Notes under the pieces: generated by a model
What the model saw: only the letters and a program-made list of their open reading frames with translations
The model's database searches: none
Told to the model about the DNA's origin: nothing
Assembly: GCA_023105745.1 (NCBI GenBank)
Contig: JALGQZ010000004.1
Span: 62,055,112 to 62,119,111 of the forward strand
Length of the DNA: 64,000 nt
Direction: 5' to 3'
Origin: Austropuccinia psidii
Taxonomy: Eukaryota > Basidiomycota > Pucciniomycetes > Pucciniales > Sphaerophragmiaceae
In this document: piece after piece, positions 11,498 to 21,006 of the stretch
Position numbering within the stretch: the stretch's first letter is position 1
How the letters are laid out: each line of letters begins with the position of its first letter
Made by a program: the position numbers and the translations under genes

Positions 11498-12305
11498 GTA
11501 CCCCCCACCTTGAAATGGTGAGCTCCTGAGCACCAATACAAGGTGAAGCCTGTTGAGGCTATTGGAAGGATTTTGAGAGAGTGATTCAAGAGGACTGATT
11601 AATGTAAAAATTTGAAAACTGATATTAAGAATTTGACATTTGACGCAGGACTTGCTTGATCTTCTTTTGACATTGGCTTCATTATTGGAATTGAATTTTA
11701 AAATGAATGAAAAATTTTGACGTGATAATTGACGTGATAAAAGAAAATTTAAAATAAAAATAAAATAATAATAAAGAATGAAAATGAAATTAAGAAAAGA
11801 AAAGGAAAAAGAAAAGAGAAATGAATTGAATCTTGAGGAGGTTTCAATCTTCATCACGGAGGTTGATAACTGATTTTGAAATTGGCCAAGGACCTGGAAA
11901 GATAAATTTGATGCCAGGTGCTCACAAAGTGGCCAAGGTGATGTTTTTGACAAGATTGTAGACCCCTCAGGGAAGTGCACACCAGGAGAGGAACTTACTT
12001 TTGGTAGTTACCACTCCCGCCAGTGCCATAAAAATAAAACAAAACTGTTGAAGGAATGAATTTGAATTTTGAAGTCTTGGAAATGAATTGAAAAGTGAAT
12101 GGCCCATTGTCCCAAGTGAGAATGGCCATAAAATTGGAAATGAAGTTGAAAGCCCTGCCAGGGATCTGTGTCCAAAATTGCAAAGTGCTCACAGAGTGGC
12201 CAAGGTGATGCTTACAACAAAACAGAGTAGAATACCCCTAAAGGTGCATACCAGGAGTGGGACTTACTTTTGGTAATTCCTCTCCCCACCAAGCACCATA
12301 ATGAA
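11498..12305 (-). other. P1 3' untranslated region with duplicated element
   Basis: About 808 nt separate the pol stop from the 3' LTR. It holds two copies of an element of about 112 nt (12299-12185 and 12029-11918). Each has TACCAAAAGTAAGT near its start and CACCTTGGCCACT then TGTGAGCAC at its end. The 3' boundary is the polypurine tract AAGGTGGGGGGTAC next to the LTR. The same layout occurs in P2 and P3. No protein frame is convincing. Confidence 0.75.
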
Positions 12306-15300
12306 TCAAGCTTTTGAAGAATTTGGCCCAGGCTTGTCAGGATATAATGAATGAAAATCTTTGACAAGTTCAGGACAATTCTTGAGGTTTTCGGTTGGTT
12401 CCCAAGTGGATCTTTCTGGGTCTTGACTGAAACCTTTCCATTCCACCAGATACCATAATTTTCCTCTCTTGAGCTTTGAGTCCAGTATTTGAGAGACTTC
12501 CCATTCCTCTTCTTCTTCAATGGTGATTGGAGGAGGAGGCTCTTGATGCCTATTTGGGATTGTTGACGTCTTGACTGGTTCCAACAGGGAAATGTGGAAA
12601 ACCGGGTGGATGGATTTCCATTGAGATGGAAGCTTGAGGTGGTAGGCATGAGTGCTGACTTTCTTCAAGATTGGAAAAGGACCCAGCCATCTTTCAGACA
12701 GCTTTTTGGTGGGTCTGGTTGATTTGATGTTCTTGGAAGAAAGCCATACCATGTCACCGGGATTGAAAACGGGTGGACTTGCTCTACTTTTATCTGCATA
12801 CCTCTTAAACCTGTTTATGGCAACTTCAAGTTCTCTCTTGACATCTTGCTGTACTGATTGGATTTTTGTTGATAACTTTCCAGCCGGAGTGTCTTGAGTG
12901 ATGTGAACTGAGTCAAAATGAGGATCTCTTCCATAAACAGTGAAAAACGGTGATTGCTTTGTTGAAGAGTGGTCAGAGTTATTGTAGGCAAATTCAGCCA
13001 GAGGGAGCCAGGTGTTCCAATCATCTTGATGATAACTGACATACATCCGAAGGTACTGTTCTAGTATCTGATTTACCCTCTCTGTCTGTCCATCAGTTTC
13101 TGGATGGTAAGCAGTTGACAAGTCTCTTGAAATCTTGAGCTGCTGACAAAGGTTGGTCCAAAAAGAAGAAACAAAAAGAGAACCTCGATCACTAACAATG
13201 CTTGAAGGAAGGCCATGCTTTGAGAAAATATTCTTGATGAATAAATGGGCCAAGTCTAATGAAGTGATTGAAGCTATTGTTGGAATAAAAATCGCCATTT
13301 TTGAGAATCTGTCCACTATGACTAAAATTGAATCAAAGGAATTGGACAGTGGCAATTGAGTGATGAAATCCATTGAAAGACAAATCCAAGGACCACTTGG
13401 AATTGGAAGAGGCTTGAGGAGTCCAAACTTCTTGTGATGAATATTTCTGTTTCTGGAACACTGTTGACAGGATGATACATAATCCTTGATAAATTGAGTC
13501 ATGCCGGACCAGTGGAAATCCCGCTTGACAAGTTTGAGAGTCTTCTCTTGGCCAGGGTGTCCAGCTAGAGGAGAGTCATGCCGCTTTTGAAGTATATTGA
13601 GTTGAATTGTGGGGTCATTTGGGACCACCACTCGATCTTTGAAAAGGAGAAGTTTGGAAGAGGAATCAAGAGAATAATCTTGGACAGATTTACCTTTACC
13701 CAAATCTTCAAGGACACTTCTATATTGAGAATCTTGCCACACTGCCTTCTGAATTGAATCAATCAAACTTGAAAATGAATCCACCTTGACTGCAAAAAAC
13801 TTTGAGGCTTGAATTTCATCTTGCTTGATTATCTTCTGATAGTTCATTGGATTCTTGCTGATGAAATCCTCCCCCCTCTCCGGGTAAACGTCGTCCCGAC
13901 GTGACAAGGCATCTGGAAGGGTGGCCAAGCGGCCAGGGCGGTAAGTGATTGAGAAATGAAATTCAGATAAAAATTCAGCCCAGCGGGCTTGACGGCGAGT
14001 GAGAATCTTGGAAGACATGAAATATTGAAGGGATGAATGATCGGTGAGAACTTCAAAAGGGGAAGAAATGGAAAGAAGGAAAGCTCTCCAGCGCTTGAGA
14101 GCCCAGACTATGCCAAGGAGTTCCTTGTCATGAATCTCATAATTGAGCTCAGCTGGGAGAAGCTTGCGGCTATCAAATGCAATGGGATGTTTTCCTGAGT
14201 CAGAGACCTGACTCAGTACAGCACCCAAGGCATAATCTGATGCATCGGTCTCTACAATGGTGGGTAGAGAAGGATTGAAATGAGAAAGGATTGGAGCAGT
14301 GGTGAATGCCTCTTTGAGTTGATGAAACTGTCTAAGAGCTTCCTCATTGAGGGGAAAACGGGAATCTTTCTTGAGGAAACTTGTGAGTGAACTAATTTTC
14401 TTTGAATAATTCTTGATGAAACGGCGGTAAAAATTGGCAAAGCCAAGGAATGATTGAAGAGCCTTGAGGTTTCTTGGAGGTGGCCAATTGAGAATTTGCT
14501 GGACTTTTGCTTGGTCCATCTTGAGGCCTTCAGAAGAAACTACATAACCAAGATATTCCACACTTGAAACATGAAATAGGCATTTGGACGCCTTAGCAAA
14601 GAGGTTATTGGCTCTGAGTCTGGAAAGAACAGTGGACACATGAGTGACATGTTCTTCCTCAGATTTGGAAAAGACCATAATGTCATCCAAATAAACCACA
14701 ACATAAACATCAAGAAGATCATAAAAAATATCATTGACGAGATTTTGAAAAGAAGCAGGAGCATTGGTAAGCCCAAATGGCATAACCAAGTACTCATAAC
14801 TACCATATTTGGTTCTAAAACAAGTCAAATGTTCATCACCTTCCTTGATTCTGAGCGGGTTATATGCACCACGCAAATCAATCTTGGAGAAGATAGAAGA
14901 ACCATTAAAAACGGTGAGAAGCTGATTCATAGGAGGAACAGGATACTTGTTCTTCCTAGTAACAGCATTGAGCTTGCGGTAATCAACACACAAACGGAGG
15001 CCACCATCCTTCTTTTTGACAAAAAGAACAGGTGCTCCTGTAGAAGAGGAGCTTGGCCGGATGAAACCTTTCTCTACATTCTCTGAAATGTAGGCCCTGA
15101 GTGTATCTGACTCTTGGTTTGATAAAGAGTAGATCACCCCAACTGGAGGTAGAGACCCCTCCAGCTCGATATGATGATCACAGGCGCGGTGAGGAGGAAG
15201 TTTCTCTGCTTTCACCTTGGAAAATACATCCAAATATTGGTGATAAACAGAAGGAACAACCTTCATCACGGTTTCTATTTCTTCTGGCTCTTCCTCTTCA

Positions 15301-16034
15301 TCCCACAACTCCTCCAGGGAGTCATGATAAGATGAAGGAGGAAGGTCCATATTCCCAAAGAAGAGATGAAGTGAAGATACAGAATTATCTTCTCCAACAT
15401 CTTGAATCTCTTTGAAGACTTCATCTCTAGATGATAGTAATGACTGATGGGAATTAAGGGAAGGAATATGGACAGAAGACGGAAATGATGGTGTTCTAGA
15501 ATCACCAACCAGAGCTGCACATGATTTGGCAGAAGAAAAGTCATTACTGAAAGAAATTGAAGGATCATTATAGTCCTTATGATCAGAATTAAAGGTGATC
15601 AATCCTTGCCTCCAATCAATAAACGGATTAAAATGATTAAGAAAGTCAAAGCCCAATATGAGGTCTTCTCCCTTGGCAGTATCAATGACTAAAAAGTCCC
15701 ATTCAAAGCTTGGGAAGGAAGGGAGCTCAACCATATATTTAGTATGGTGAGTCACAAATAAAGAAGGAGACTCAGAGGAGTCAAGAATAATAAGGGGAAT
15801 CTTCTCCGGGAGTTCTGACATGGTCAAAGAATACTTGTGAACAAACTGCTTTGCAATACATGAGTTGGTAGCACCAGAATCAATGAGAATACTGTAAAAC
15901 ATATCAGAGAGAGAAGAAAAAACAAAAAATTTAAGAGAATTTTTGACACCAGTATTCAGAATGCACAATTGTGCTCTGGATGGAAAACTGTGAAGACCAT
16001 TGAACACAACATGATCTTCACTCAGGCTTTTCCC
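12306..16034 (-). CDS. pol: P1 Pol polyprotein (protease, RT, RNase H, integrase, chromodomain)
   Basis: The intact frame has no ATG near its beginning, so it is probably reached from gag by a -1 frameshift at GGGAAAA (16034-16028). Counting from GTG 16007, I see aspartic protease LIDSGATNS (Asp about 43), reverse transcriptase YLDD (about 438), RNase H ETDASDYALG (about 588), and the zinc-binding region with HxxxPLAGHPG and SSCQQCSRN (about 812-850). The integrase core has MDFITQLP, SDRGSLF and [11 protein letters not shown] (about 880, 940, 976). A GPF module WLGPFPILKK (about 1105) and a canonical chromodomain follow (EWEVSQILDSK, WYLVEWKGF, STWEP, about 1165-1225). In chromoviruses the chromodomain steers integration toward marked heterochromatin; that role here is inferred from the family. 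Confidence 0.95.
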   Translation of the reverse strand, partial: GKSLSEDHVVFNGLHSFPSRAQLCILNTGVKNSLKFFVFSSLSDMFYSILIDSGATNSCIAKQFVHKYSLTMSELPEKIPLIILDSSESPSLFVTHHTKYMVELPSFPSFEWDFLVIDTAKGEDLILGFDFLNHFNPFIDWRQGLITFNSDHKDYNDPSISFSNDFSSAKSCAALVGDSRTPSFPSSVHIPSLNSHQSLLSSRDEVFKEIQDVGEDNSVSSLHLFFGNMDLPPSSYHDSLEELWDEEEEPEEIETVMKVVPSVYHQYLDVFSKVKAEKLPPHRACDHHIELEGSLPPVGVIYSLSNQESDTLRAYISENVEKGFIRPSSSSTGAPVLFVKKKDGGLRLCVDYRKLNAVTRKNKYPVPPMNQLLTVFNGSSIFSKIDLRGAYNPLRIKEGDEHLTCFRTKYGSYEYLVMPFGLTNAPASFQNLVNDIFYDLLDVYVVVYLDDIMVFSKSEEEHVTHVSTVLSRLRANNLFAKASKCLFHVSSVEYLGYVVSSEGLKMDQAKVQQILNWPPPRNLKALQSFLGFANFYRRFIKNYSKKISSLTSFLKKDSRFPLNEEALRQFHQLKEAFTTAPILSHFNPSLPTIVETDASDYALGAVLSQVSDSGKHPIAFDSRKLLPAELNYEIHDKELLGIVWALKRWRAFLLSISSPFEVLTDHSSLQYFMSSKILTRRQARWAEFLSEFHFSITYRPGRLATLPDALSRRDDVYPERGEDFISKNPMNYQKIIKQDEIQASKFFAVKVDSFSSLIDSIQKAVWQDSQYRSVLEDLGKGKSVQDYSLDSSSKLLLFKDRVVVPNDPTIQLNILQKRHDSPLAGHPGQEKTLKLVKRDFHWSGMTQFIKDYVSSCQQCSRNRNIHHKKFGLLKPLPIPSGPWICLSMDFITQLPLSNSFDSILVIVDRFSKMAIFIPTIASITSLDLAHLFIKNIFSKHGLPSSIVSDRGSLFVSSFWTNLCQQLKISRDLSTAYHPETDGQTERVNQILEQYLRMYVSYHQDDWNTWLPLAEFAYNNSDHSSTKQSPFFTVYGRDPHFDSVHITQDTPAGKLSTKIQSVQQDVKRELEVAINRFKRYADKSRASPPVFNPGDMVWLSSKNIKSTRPTKKLSERWLGPFPILKKVSTHAYHLKLPSQWKSIHPVFHISLLEPVKTSTIPNRHQEPPPPITIEEEEEWEVSQILDSKLKRGKLWYLVEWKGFSQDPERSTWEPTENLKNCPELVKDFHSLYPDKPGPNSSKA

Positions 16035-17359
16035 TGGCTGGGAAATTTGCCTGACGGTTGGGTAAGCTTGTTTTGAGGCCTTTTGAAACAGGACTCAAGA
16101 CTATGCTTCCCACCACAATAGGTACAAAGACCCTCTTTGATTCTTCTTTCTTTTTCAGAGTTCATAAGCTTGAAATCTTTATTCAACAAAGAAGAATGGG
16201 GCTTGTCCCTCTTCTGAAAATTCTTCTTCTTCTTTTGACTTGAGCTTGAAGAATTTTGAGGATGAGAAGAACTTGACTTTGAGGCTTCTGGCTTCTTCTC
16301 TTGATGATGACCCTTTTCATTTTGCCTCTCATGGTACCTGGTATCAAGTTCCAGGGTAATGTCCATTAAGTCTTGAAGAGAGTCAATTCTTGAAGGATGG
16401 GAGGCCAATTGATCCAAGATCCTGGATGGCAATCCCTTCCTGAAATGATGGATGAGAGCTCTTTCACCCCAATCCCCGATTCTTGAGACTAAGCTTCTGA
16501 AATCAGCAATGTATAAGGATACATGCCCACCTTCTTTCATTCTTAAAGAATCCAACTCAGCTTCTGATTTTCTGACTTCATTCGGGTCACCAAATAAAGT
16601 GAAGAGTTGAGATTCAAATAAACGCCAAGAATTGAGAAGGTAATTTGAATCTTGATTGGTGAGATTGGAAAGATAAGGCTCAATCCATTTTGCAGCCCTG
16701 CCAATGAGAAATGAAGTGGCATAAAGGACCTTCTTTCTGTCTTGAGCGAAGTTTGCCGGATCATTATGAAATATCAATTGACAAGACTGAATGAAACTTC
16801 TAACTTTGAAGGGCTGAGTCCCATCAAAGCATTCCGGTGCCTTCATAGATGGAGTCTTGAAGGCTGGTGGTCTTGATGCTTCAGAAGATGAAGCTGCTTG
16901 AAGATTGGCCATAATCTGAGTCATTTGCTGCATGATGGCCAATAAAGATGGTTCAGACTGATGAGAGACAGGCTGATTAGACTGGGCTAGAGTTGGCCCT
17001 CCAGTACCTTGGGATGCCTCCACCGGAGCAGGGACACCTTCAGTACCATCAGACTCTTCCTCTTCCACAGAATTCTCCTCCTCCTCTTCACCATCTTCAC
17101 CTGGACCTTTGAAAATAGTCCTTGAAGTTCCTGGAAATCCGCCAACTACTCCTGAAAATGAACATGATCTTCTTGGCCCTCTTCCTTCCTTCCTGGATGG
17201 TGCTGCTCCTTCCATGCGGGGTCCTCTATCTAATTGGGCCCTCAGTTGAGGAACTGCTGGGGTGCCATCTAGAGGAGCTCTTGGAGTTGGAGTGAGAACA
17301 GCTTGAGCTCTGGCCTGAGATCTTGTCTGTCTTGCCGGAGGTGAGTGTTGAACAGGCAT
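16022..17359 (-). CDS. gag: P1 Gag
   Basis: Gag has 445 residues and starts MPVQHSPPARQTRSQ. The N-terminal 165 residues are a disordered Pro/Arg/Gly-rich region followed by an acidic run of Glu. Residues about 170-330 match the retrotransposon capsid fold (FDGTQPFKVRSFIQSCQ, AAKWIEPYL, LDSLRMKEGG, HHFRKGLPSRI). A basic Ser/Lys-rich linker and one zinc knuckle follow (CTYCGGKHSLESC, spacing C-2-C-3-H-4-C, one residue shorter than usual before His). The stop TGA at 16024-16022 follows the slippery heptamer by only three bases. The start is chosen because P3 has the same ATG in the same context. Confidence 0.95.
   Translation of the reverse strand: MPVQHSPPARQTRSQARAQAVLTPTPRAPLDGTPAVPQLRAQLDRGPRMEGAAPSRKEGRGPRRSCSFSGVVGGFPGTSRTIFKGPGEDGEEEEENSVEEEESDGTEGVPAPVEASQGTGGPTLAQSNQPVSHQSEPSLLAIMQQMTQIMANLQAASSSEASRPPAFKTPSMKAPECFDGTQPFKVRSFIQSCQLIFHNDPANFAQDRKKVLYATSFLIGRAAKWIEPYLSNLTNQDSNYLLNSWRLFESQLFTLFGDPNEVRKSEAELDSLRMKEGGHVSLYIADFRSLVSRIGDWGERALIHHFRKGLPSRILDQLASHPSRIDSLQDLMDITLELDTRYHERQNEKGHHQEKKPEASKSSSSHPQNSSSSSQKKKKNFQKRDKPHSSLLNKDFKLMNSEKERRIKEGLCTYCGGKHSLESCFKRPQNKLTQPSGKFPSQGKA
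16028..16034 (-). promoter_or_regulatory. Predicted -1 ribosomal frameshift site GGGAAAA
   Basis: In the gag frame the end reads CAG GGA AAA GCC TGA. The heptamer fits the canonical X XXY YYZ pattern. Slipping back one base reads GGG AAA AGC CTG AGT and enters the open pol frame. The same site is conserved in P3 (57416-57422). I did not identify a downstream pseudoknot. Confidence 0.75.
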
Positions 17360-18072
17360 GATATCAGGAATGAAATGAAATAAATGAATTAAAAATCAAA
17401 ATTTGCTTGAAGTGAAAAGAGTCAACAATCAAATCTTGAGGAAAATCAATGAATCAAAATGAAAATCTTCAAGTACGTCAATAAATCAAAATCAAATGAA
17501 GTCTTGAAGTCCAAATCAAATCAATCAAATCAATCAAAATAAAAAATCTTGCAGAATCAATCAATCAAATGAAAATCTTGAAGAAAAATCAATTTATGTC
17601 AAAATTCTTGATGTGAAAAATCAGCAAAATCAATGAAATCTTCAGGTCAATCAATTTTCTTGAGGTCAAAATCAAATATGTCAAATCAATCAATCAATCA
17701 AAATCAAGTGAATTATTCTTTAAAAATCAAAATTCTTGAAGAAAAAATCAATTATGAATCTTGATGTGAATAACGTGTCTGAATATCTTGATGAAAAATT
17801 TGAAAATCAAAGAAAATAAAGATGACGCCTGAATTATGAATGAGAATGAAAATTTGATGATTTGAAAAGATTTTAAAAAGAATAACAAAAATAAGAAAAT
17901 GGGTCAGCTTTCAATTTTCAAAATGAAGAGTGAGTGAAAGAAAATTGAGAGGTGACAATGAATCATTAAGTTCATAAGCGTAAAAGAATCATAATTTCGA
18001 TGAAATGAGTGAATGAAATTATAAAGAAAGAATGAACAGAATGAAAAAGAAATTATGAGTTAATTAATATAA
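17360..18072 (-). other. P1 leader and self-complementary primer-binding site
   Basis: This untranslated leader of about 713 nt, in sense, is made largely of TTGATT/TCAAT-type short repeats with few long open frames. Next to the LTR it reads TTATATTAATTAACTC rather than a tRNA-like TGG. Fourteen bases (18071-18058) are the exact reverse complement of AGTTAATTAATATA in the LTR (18457-18444). Confidence 0.75.
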
Positions 18073-19735
18073 TGTCACAGGGGCTCTTGGACAGAAATAC
18101 AAGAGTGGCCTGGCACTCAGCAATCAGGGAACTCACTTGGAAGACTCCAAAAGGATAAAGAAATAAAAGTAATAAGAATGAATTCCTCTAAAGATATGCA
18201 GGTACAAGATGAGATGCAAAAGAGGAAAGGGAAGCCAAATGGCCAAAGAGCCAACCAAGTAAGTCCTTAATCACTGTTTCAACCTGCCAAAAATGAATAA
18301 TGGAATTAGTAAGGATATGACCACCAAATATCCATTGACAGGCGAAGAAAGAGGAAAGAGAAAGGTGCTAAATGACTGACTTAATAATATCAGTATTTGC
18401 TTAACTAAAGTGAAAAGAAAATAGAGATAAAATAAAATCAAAATATATTAATTAACTGGGGAAAACCCCCCAGGGTGGAAAGGGTAGCCGGTATATGTGA
18501 AAAGTTGGGAGCTTGAGTTCTTCAGGCTGAAAACTGATCTGTATTGATCCTTGAGGCTGTATTGATTCTTTTGGGAATTGATACAGCTGGCTAATATTGA
18601 AATTGAATTGGGTTGAATGAATTTCCCATGATTGAAAATGAAATACAGGTCTTGATGGATCCAGACTGTATTGAAATGAATATGGTTGCCAAGATGGATT
18701 GAGTGGAGCTTTGACACTTGACAACTTCTTTTTGGCACTGCCTCTTGAATACACTTGAGAATGAATTGAAAGTATTCCCTTGGAAGGAATACTTGGAATG
18801 AGAATAACCAATGACTGCTTGATGGCGTCATTGGTCTTTGACGCTGAAACACTTGCTCTTGAGCCTTGATGATTCCTCTGAATGATTGGGTGCCTTGATG
18901 ACGTGATGAGATGTTGGAATGTTGAAATGAACATTTGATATTGCCACCATTGAATTGCTGTTGAAAAATGATGCACAATGATATATAACATCATTTATGG
19001 CATATTGGTTGATTGGCAAGAAGATTACGTCCAAAGGTCTTGAGATGGAAAGGCAGAGGGAAAAGGATGGATGTAATGGCTTCAGAGCTTGGAATGGTGT
19101 TTCTGGGCCTTTTGGGGTTTTTGGCCACTTTTGGGTTCTGAGCCAAAAACTGGCCCAAAAGGCGGGAAAGTGTCTTTTGGACACTTTGCGTCAAAGTGCG
19201 CAAAAATGCGCAAAATGCGCAAAAGTGCGCAAATGCGCAAAGTGCGCAAAAATGCGCAAAATGCGCAAAAGTGCGCAAATATGCGCAAATGCGCAAAGTG
19301 CGCAAAAAGTGCGCAAATGCGCAAAAGTGCGCAAAATGCGCAAAAAGTGCGCAAATGCGCAAAAAGTGCGCAAATGCGCAAAAGTGCGCAAAATGCGCAA
19401 AAATGCGCAAATGCGCAAAAATGCGCAAAATGCGCAAAAATGCGCAAATGCGCATTATGAGCCCAAATGGCCAAAAACAGCCATTTGGGCCATTTCCCCT
19501 GGTTTTGAGGGAAATGACCAGAAATACCCATTTGGCCATAAATTGCCGCTATGGGTGCTGGATTGAGGTGAAGGGCCATGAAGGCCCCAAAACACAAATG
19601 GCCATAAATGGTCCATGAGATGATGACGTGGCCATATTGGCCACTGGTGATGGATATGGCCAATTGGCCATAAAAGGGCTGTGGCTTGATATGCCATATG
19701 GGGATCCAAGGGAGTGAATTGCCATGGTTGTGACA
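18073..19735 (-). repeat. P1 5' LTR
   Basis: This LTR of 1663 bp has the same termini as the 3' LTR and carries the element's promoter. Read in sense, CATATA lies roughly 45 nt before AGTTAATTAATATA, which I propose as the start of R by analogy with self-priming Tf1. A CTGGGG/CCCCAG hairpin separates them. The TGCGCA array is 19196-19454. Confidence 0.9.
19196..19454. repeat. TGCGCA-rich array in P1 5' LTR
   Basis: The array is of the same type as at 10977-11216. It holds one extra 19-bp stretch near its low-coordinate end (GCGCAAAATGCGCAAAAGT), the only LTR difference that I could find. Confidence 0.93.
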
Positions 19736-19740
19736 CTGTC

Positions 19741-20437
19741 ATATACATCCTTACCATGGGATAATATCCCATAACCATGAATATGAGGTGTCAAATAGAC
19801 GAAAAAGCTTGTTCTTATTTCAATACCTCATATGTCAGTCAATACTGGGGTCCCATACAGGTTCTGTACAGCATTCTATGCGTCATACATGTCAGAATCA
19901 GGCTGTGAGGTCCCCAGATGAAAATTTTCACCCTGTATTGGTGAAAACTGCCCAGATGTGGTTTCAAAACCACATCTGAGCCCAATACAGGTTAAAAATG
20001 CTGTTTGCAAATACCAAGCCAGTACTAGAGAGTGAAAAAATATTCACTTCCTCTACGTGGAAAGGTCTAGCACCCTTTCCACCACATTTCAGGATTAAAA
20101 GGAGGCTTTTCACAGCCAGCATTGTCTCCTCATCCTGCTCTTGAATAACCTACGTAGTAAACTGTTAAAAACAGTTTTACTCTTGGTTAATAATCAGGTA
20201 TAATTATAAATCTTAATTATTGTAGTCTTTTATTATTGTAACCCAACAGATAAAGCTGCACCCAGGGCTTTCAACAGCACTCACGACTACTATATTATAT
20301 ATAATAAAGCCCCTTTAATCTTAAATAAAATCATCTTCAACTCTTATAAATATTTTTTAACCATTTTTACCTTGTCACAAACATAGTTAAAGTTGTACTT
20401 AGCCTACTTACACCTTTATCATAGTTTCATCCTGACA
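19741..20437 (+). repeat. Family C 5' LTR, part 2
   Basis: This continues the LTR after P1 and ends CATCCTGACA, which forms the 6-bp inverted terminus with TGTCAG. The two pieces total about 1423 bp, against 1439 bp for the 3' LTR; small indels near 20005 account for part of the difference. Confidence 0.92.
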
Positions 20438-21006
20438 TTTTGGGGGCCTGGCCGTGTTTTAAACCTCTTTGGACCTTATAAGTAAGTTTTTTCTCTTATT
20501 TTTTATTTTATGACAAATTGTTTTATATTTTTTAGGCGTATTCTCTTTTAAAACTATATACTTTACTTTATTACTCATATTATAAGAGTACTTACCACGT
20601 GGTTAATACCCACTGGAACCTTTATTTTTGGCGTGTTTACATATAAAAACACATAAGCCATTAATACGTCCTGTATTCTTGATTGAATAAGTACACCTCT
20701 GACTGAAAAACCATCAGTTGAGGCGTGGTTAAGTGTATTGTTAACTCAATTACACATATACAGAGCCACTTATTCAGATTACACTTGAAAACCACAAGTG
20801 TATCTGTGGGATACTGGCACACAAACAGTGTGACAGGGTACCAAAAGTTATAATTCTGACGTGGAATTGTTGACTCGATTACACTGTCATTATACAGGGC
20901 ATATTGTAGTAAAATACAAGCCCAGAGGCCAATCTTAGACATGCAAAACCAGCATTTTTGAGAAGTCTCAACTGACATAAGCCCTCTTTTCCCTGCCTTG
21001 ATTCAG
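20438..21006 (+). other. Family C primer-binding site, short first exon and leader intron
   Basis: The leader starts TTTTGGGGGCCTGGCCGTG, the same primer site as family D. A near-perfect donor follows at 20482 (TTATAA then GTAAGT). The predicted 525-nt intron ends at 21006 with a branch-like CAACTGAC near 20970, a pyrimidine tract and TTGATTCAG. Joining the exons places A before TG and produces ATG with A at -3 and G at +4. I see no other gene in the intron. Confidence 0.7.

Larger units (their letters stand above)
9854..19735 (-). mobile_element. P1: intact family P chromovirus
   Basis: This is a complete element of about 9.9 kb with target duplication CTGTC. On the minus strand it has 5' LTR 18073-19735, self-complementary primer site, leader, gag 17359-16022, pol to 12306, 3' UTR with a duplicated element, polypurine tract, and 3' LTR 9854-11497. 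Both reading frames are open and all catalytic motifs are present. The LTRs appear identical outside the TGCGCA array, which indicates very recent insertion. It is the best candidate here for an active element. Confidence 0.95.

Noticed and set aside
20482..21006. Minus-strand 105-codon frame in the C leader intron
   Set aside because: It is antisense, has no recognisable domain, and is not supported by any other copy in the window.
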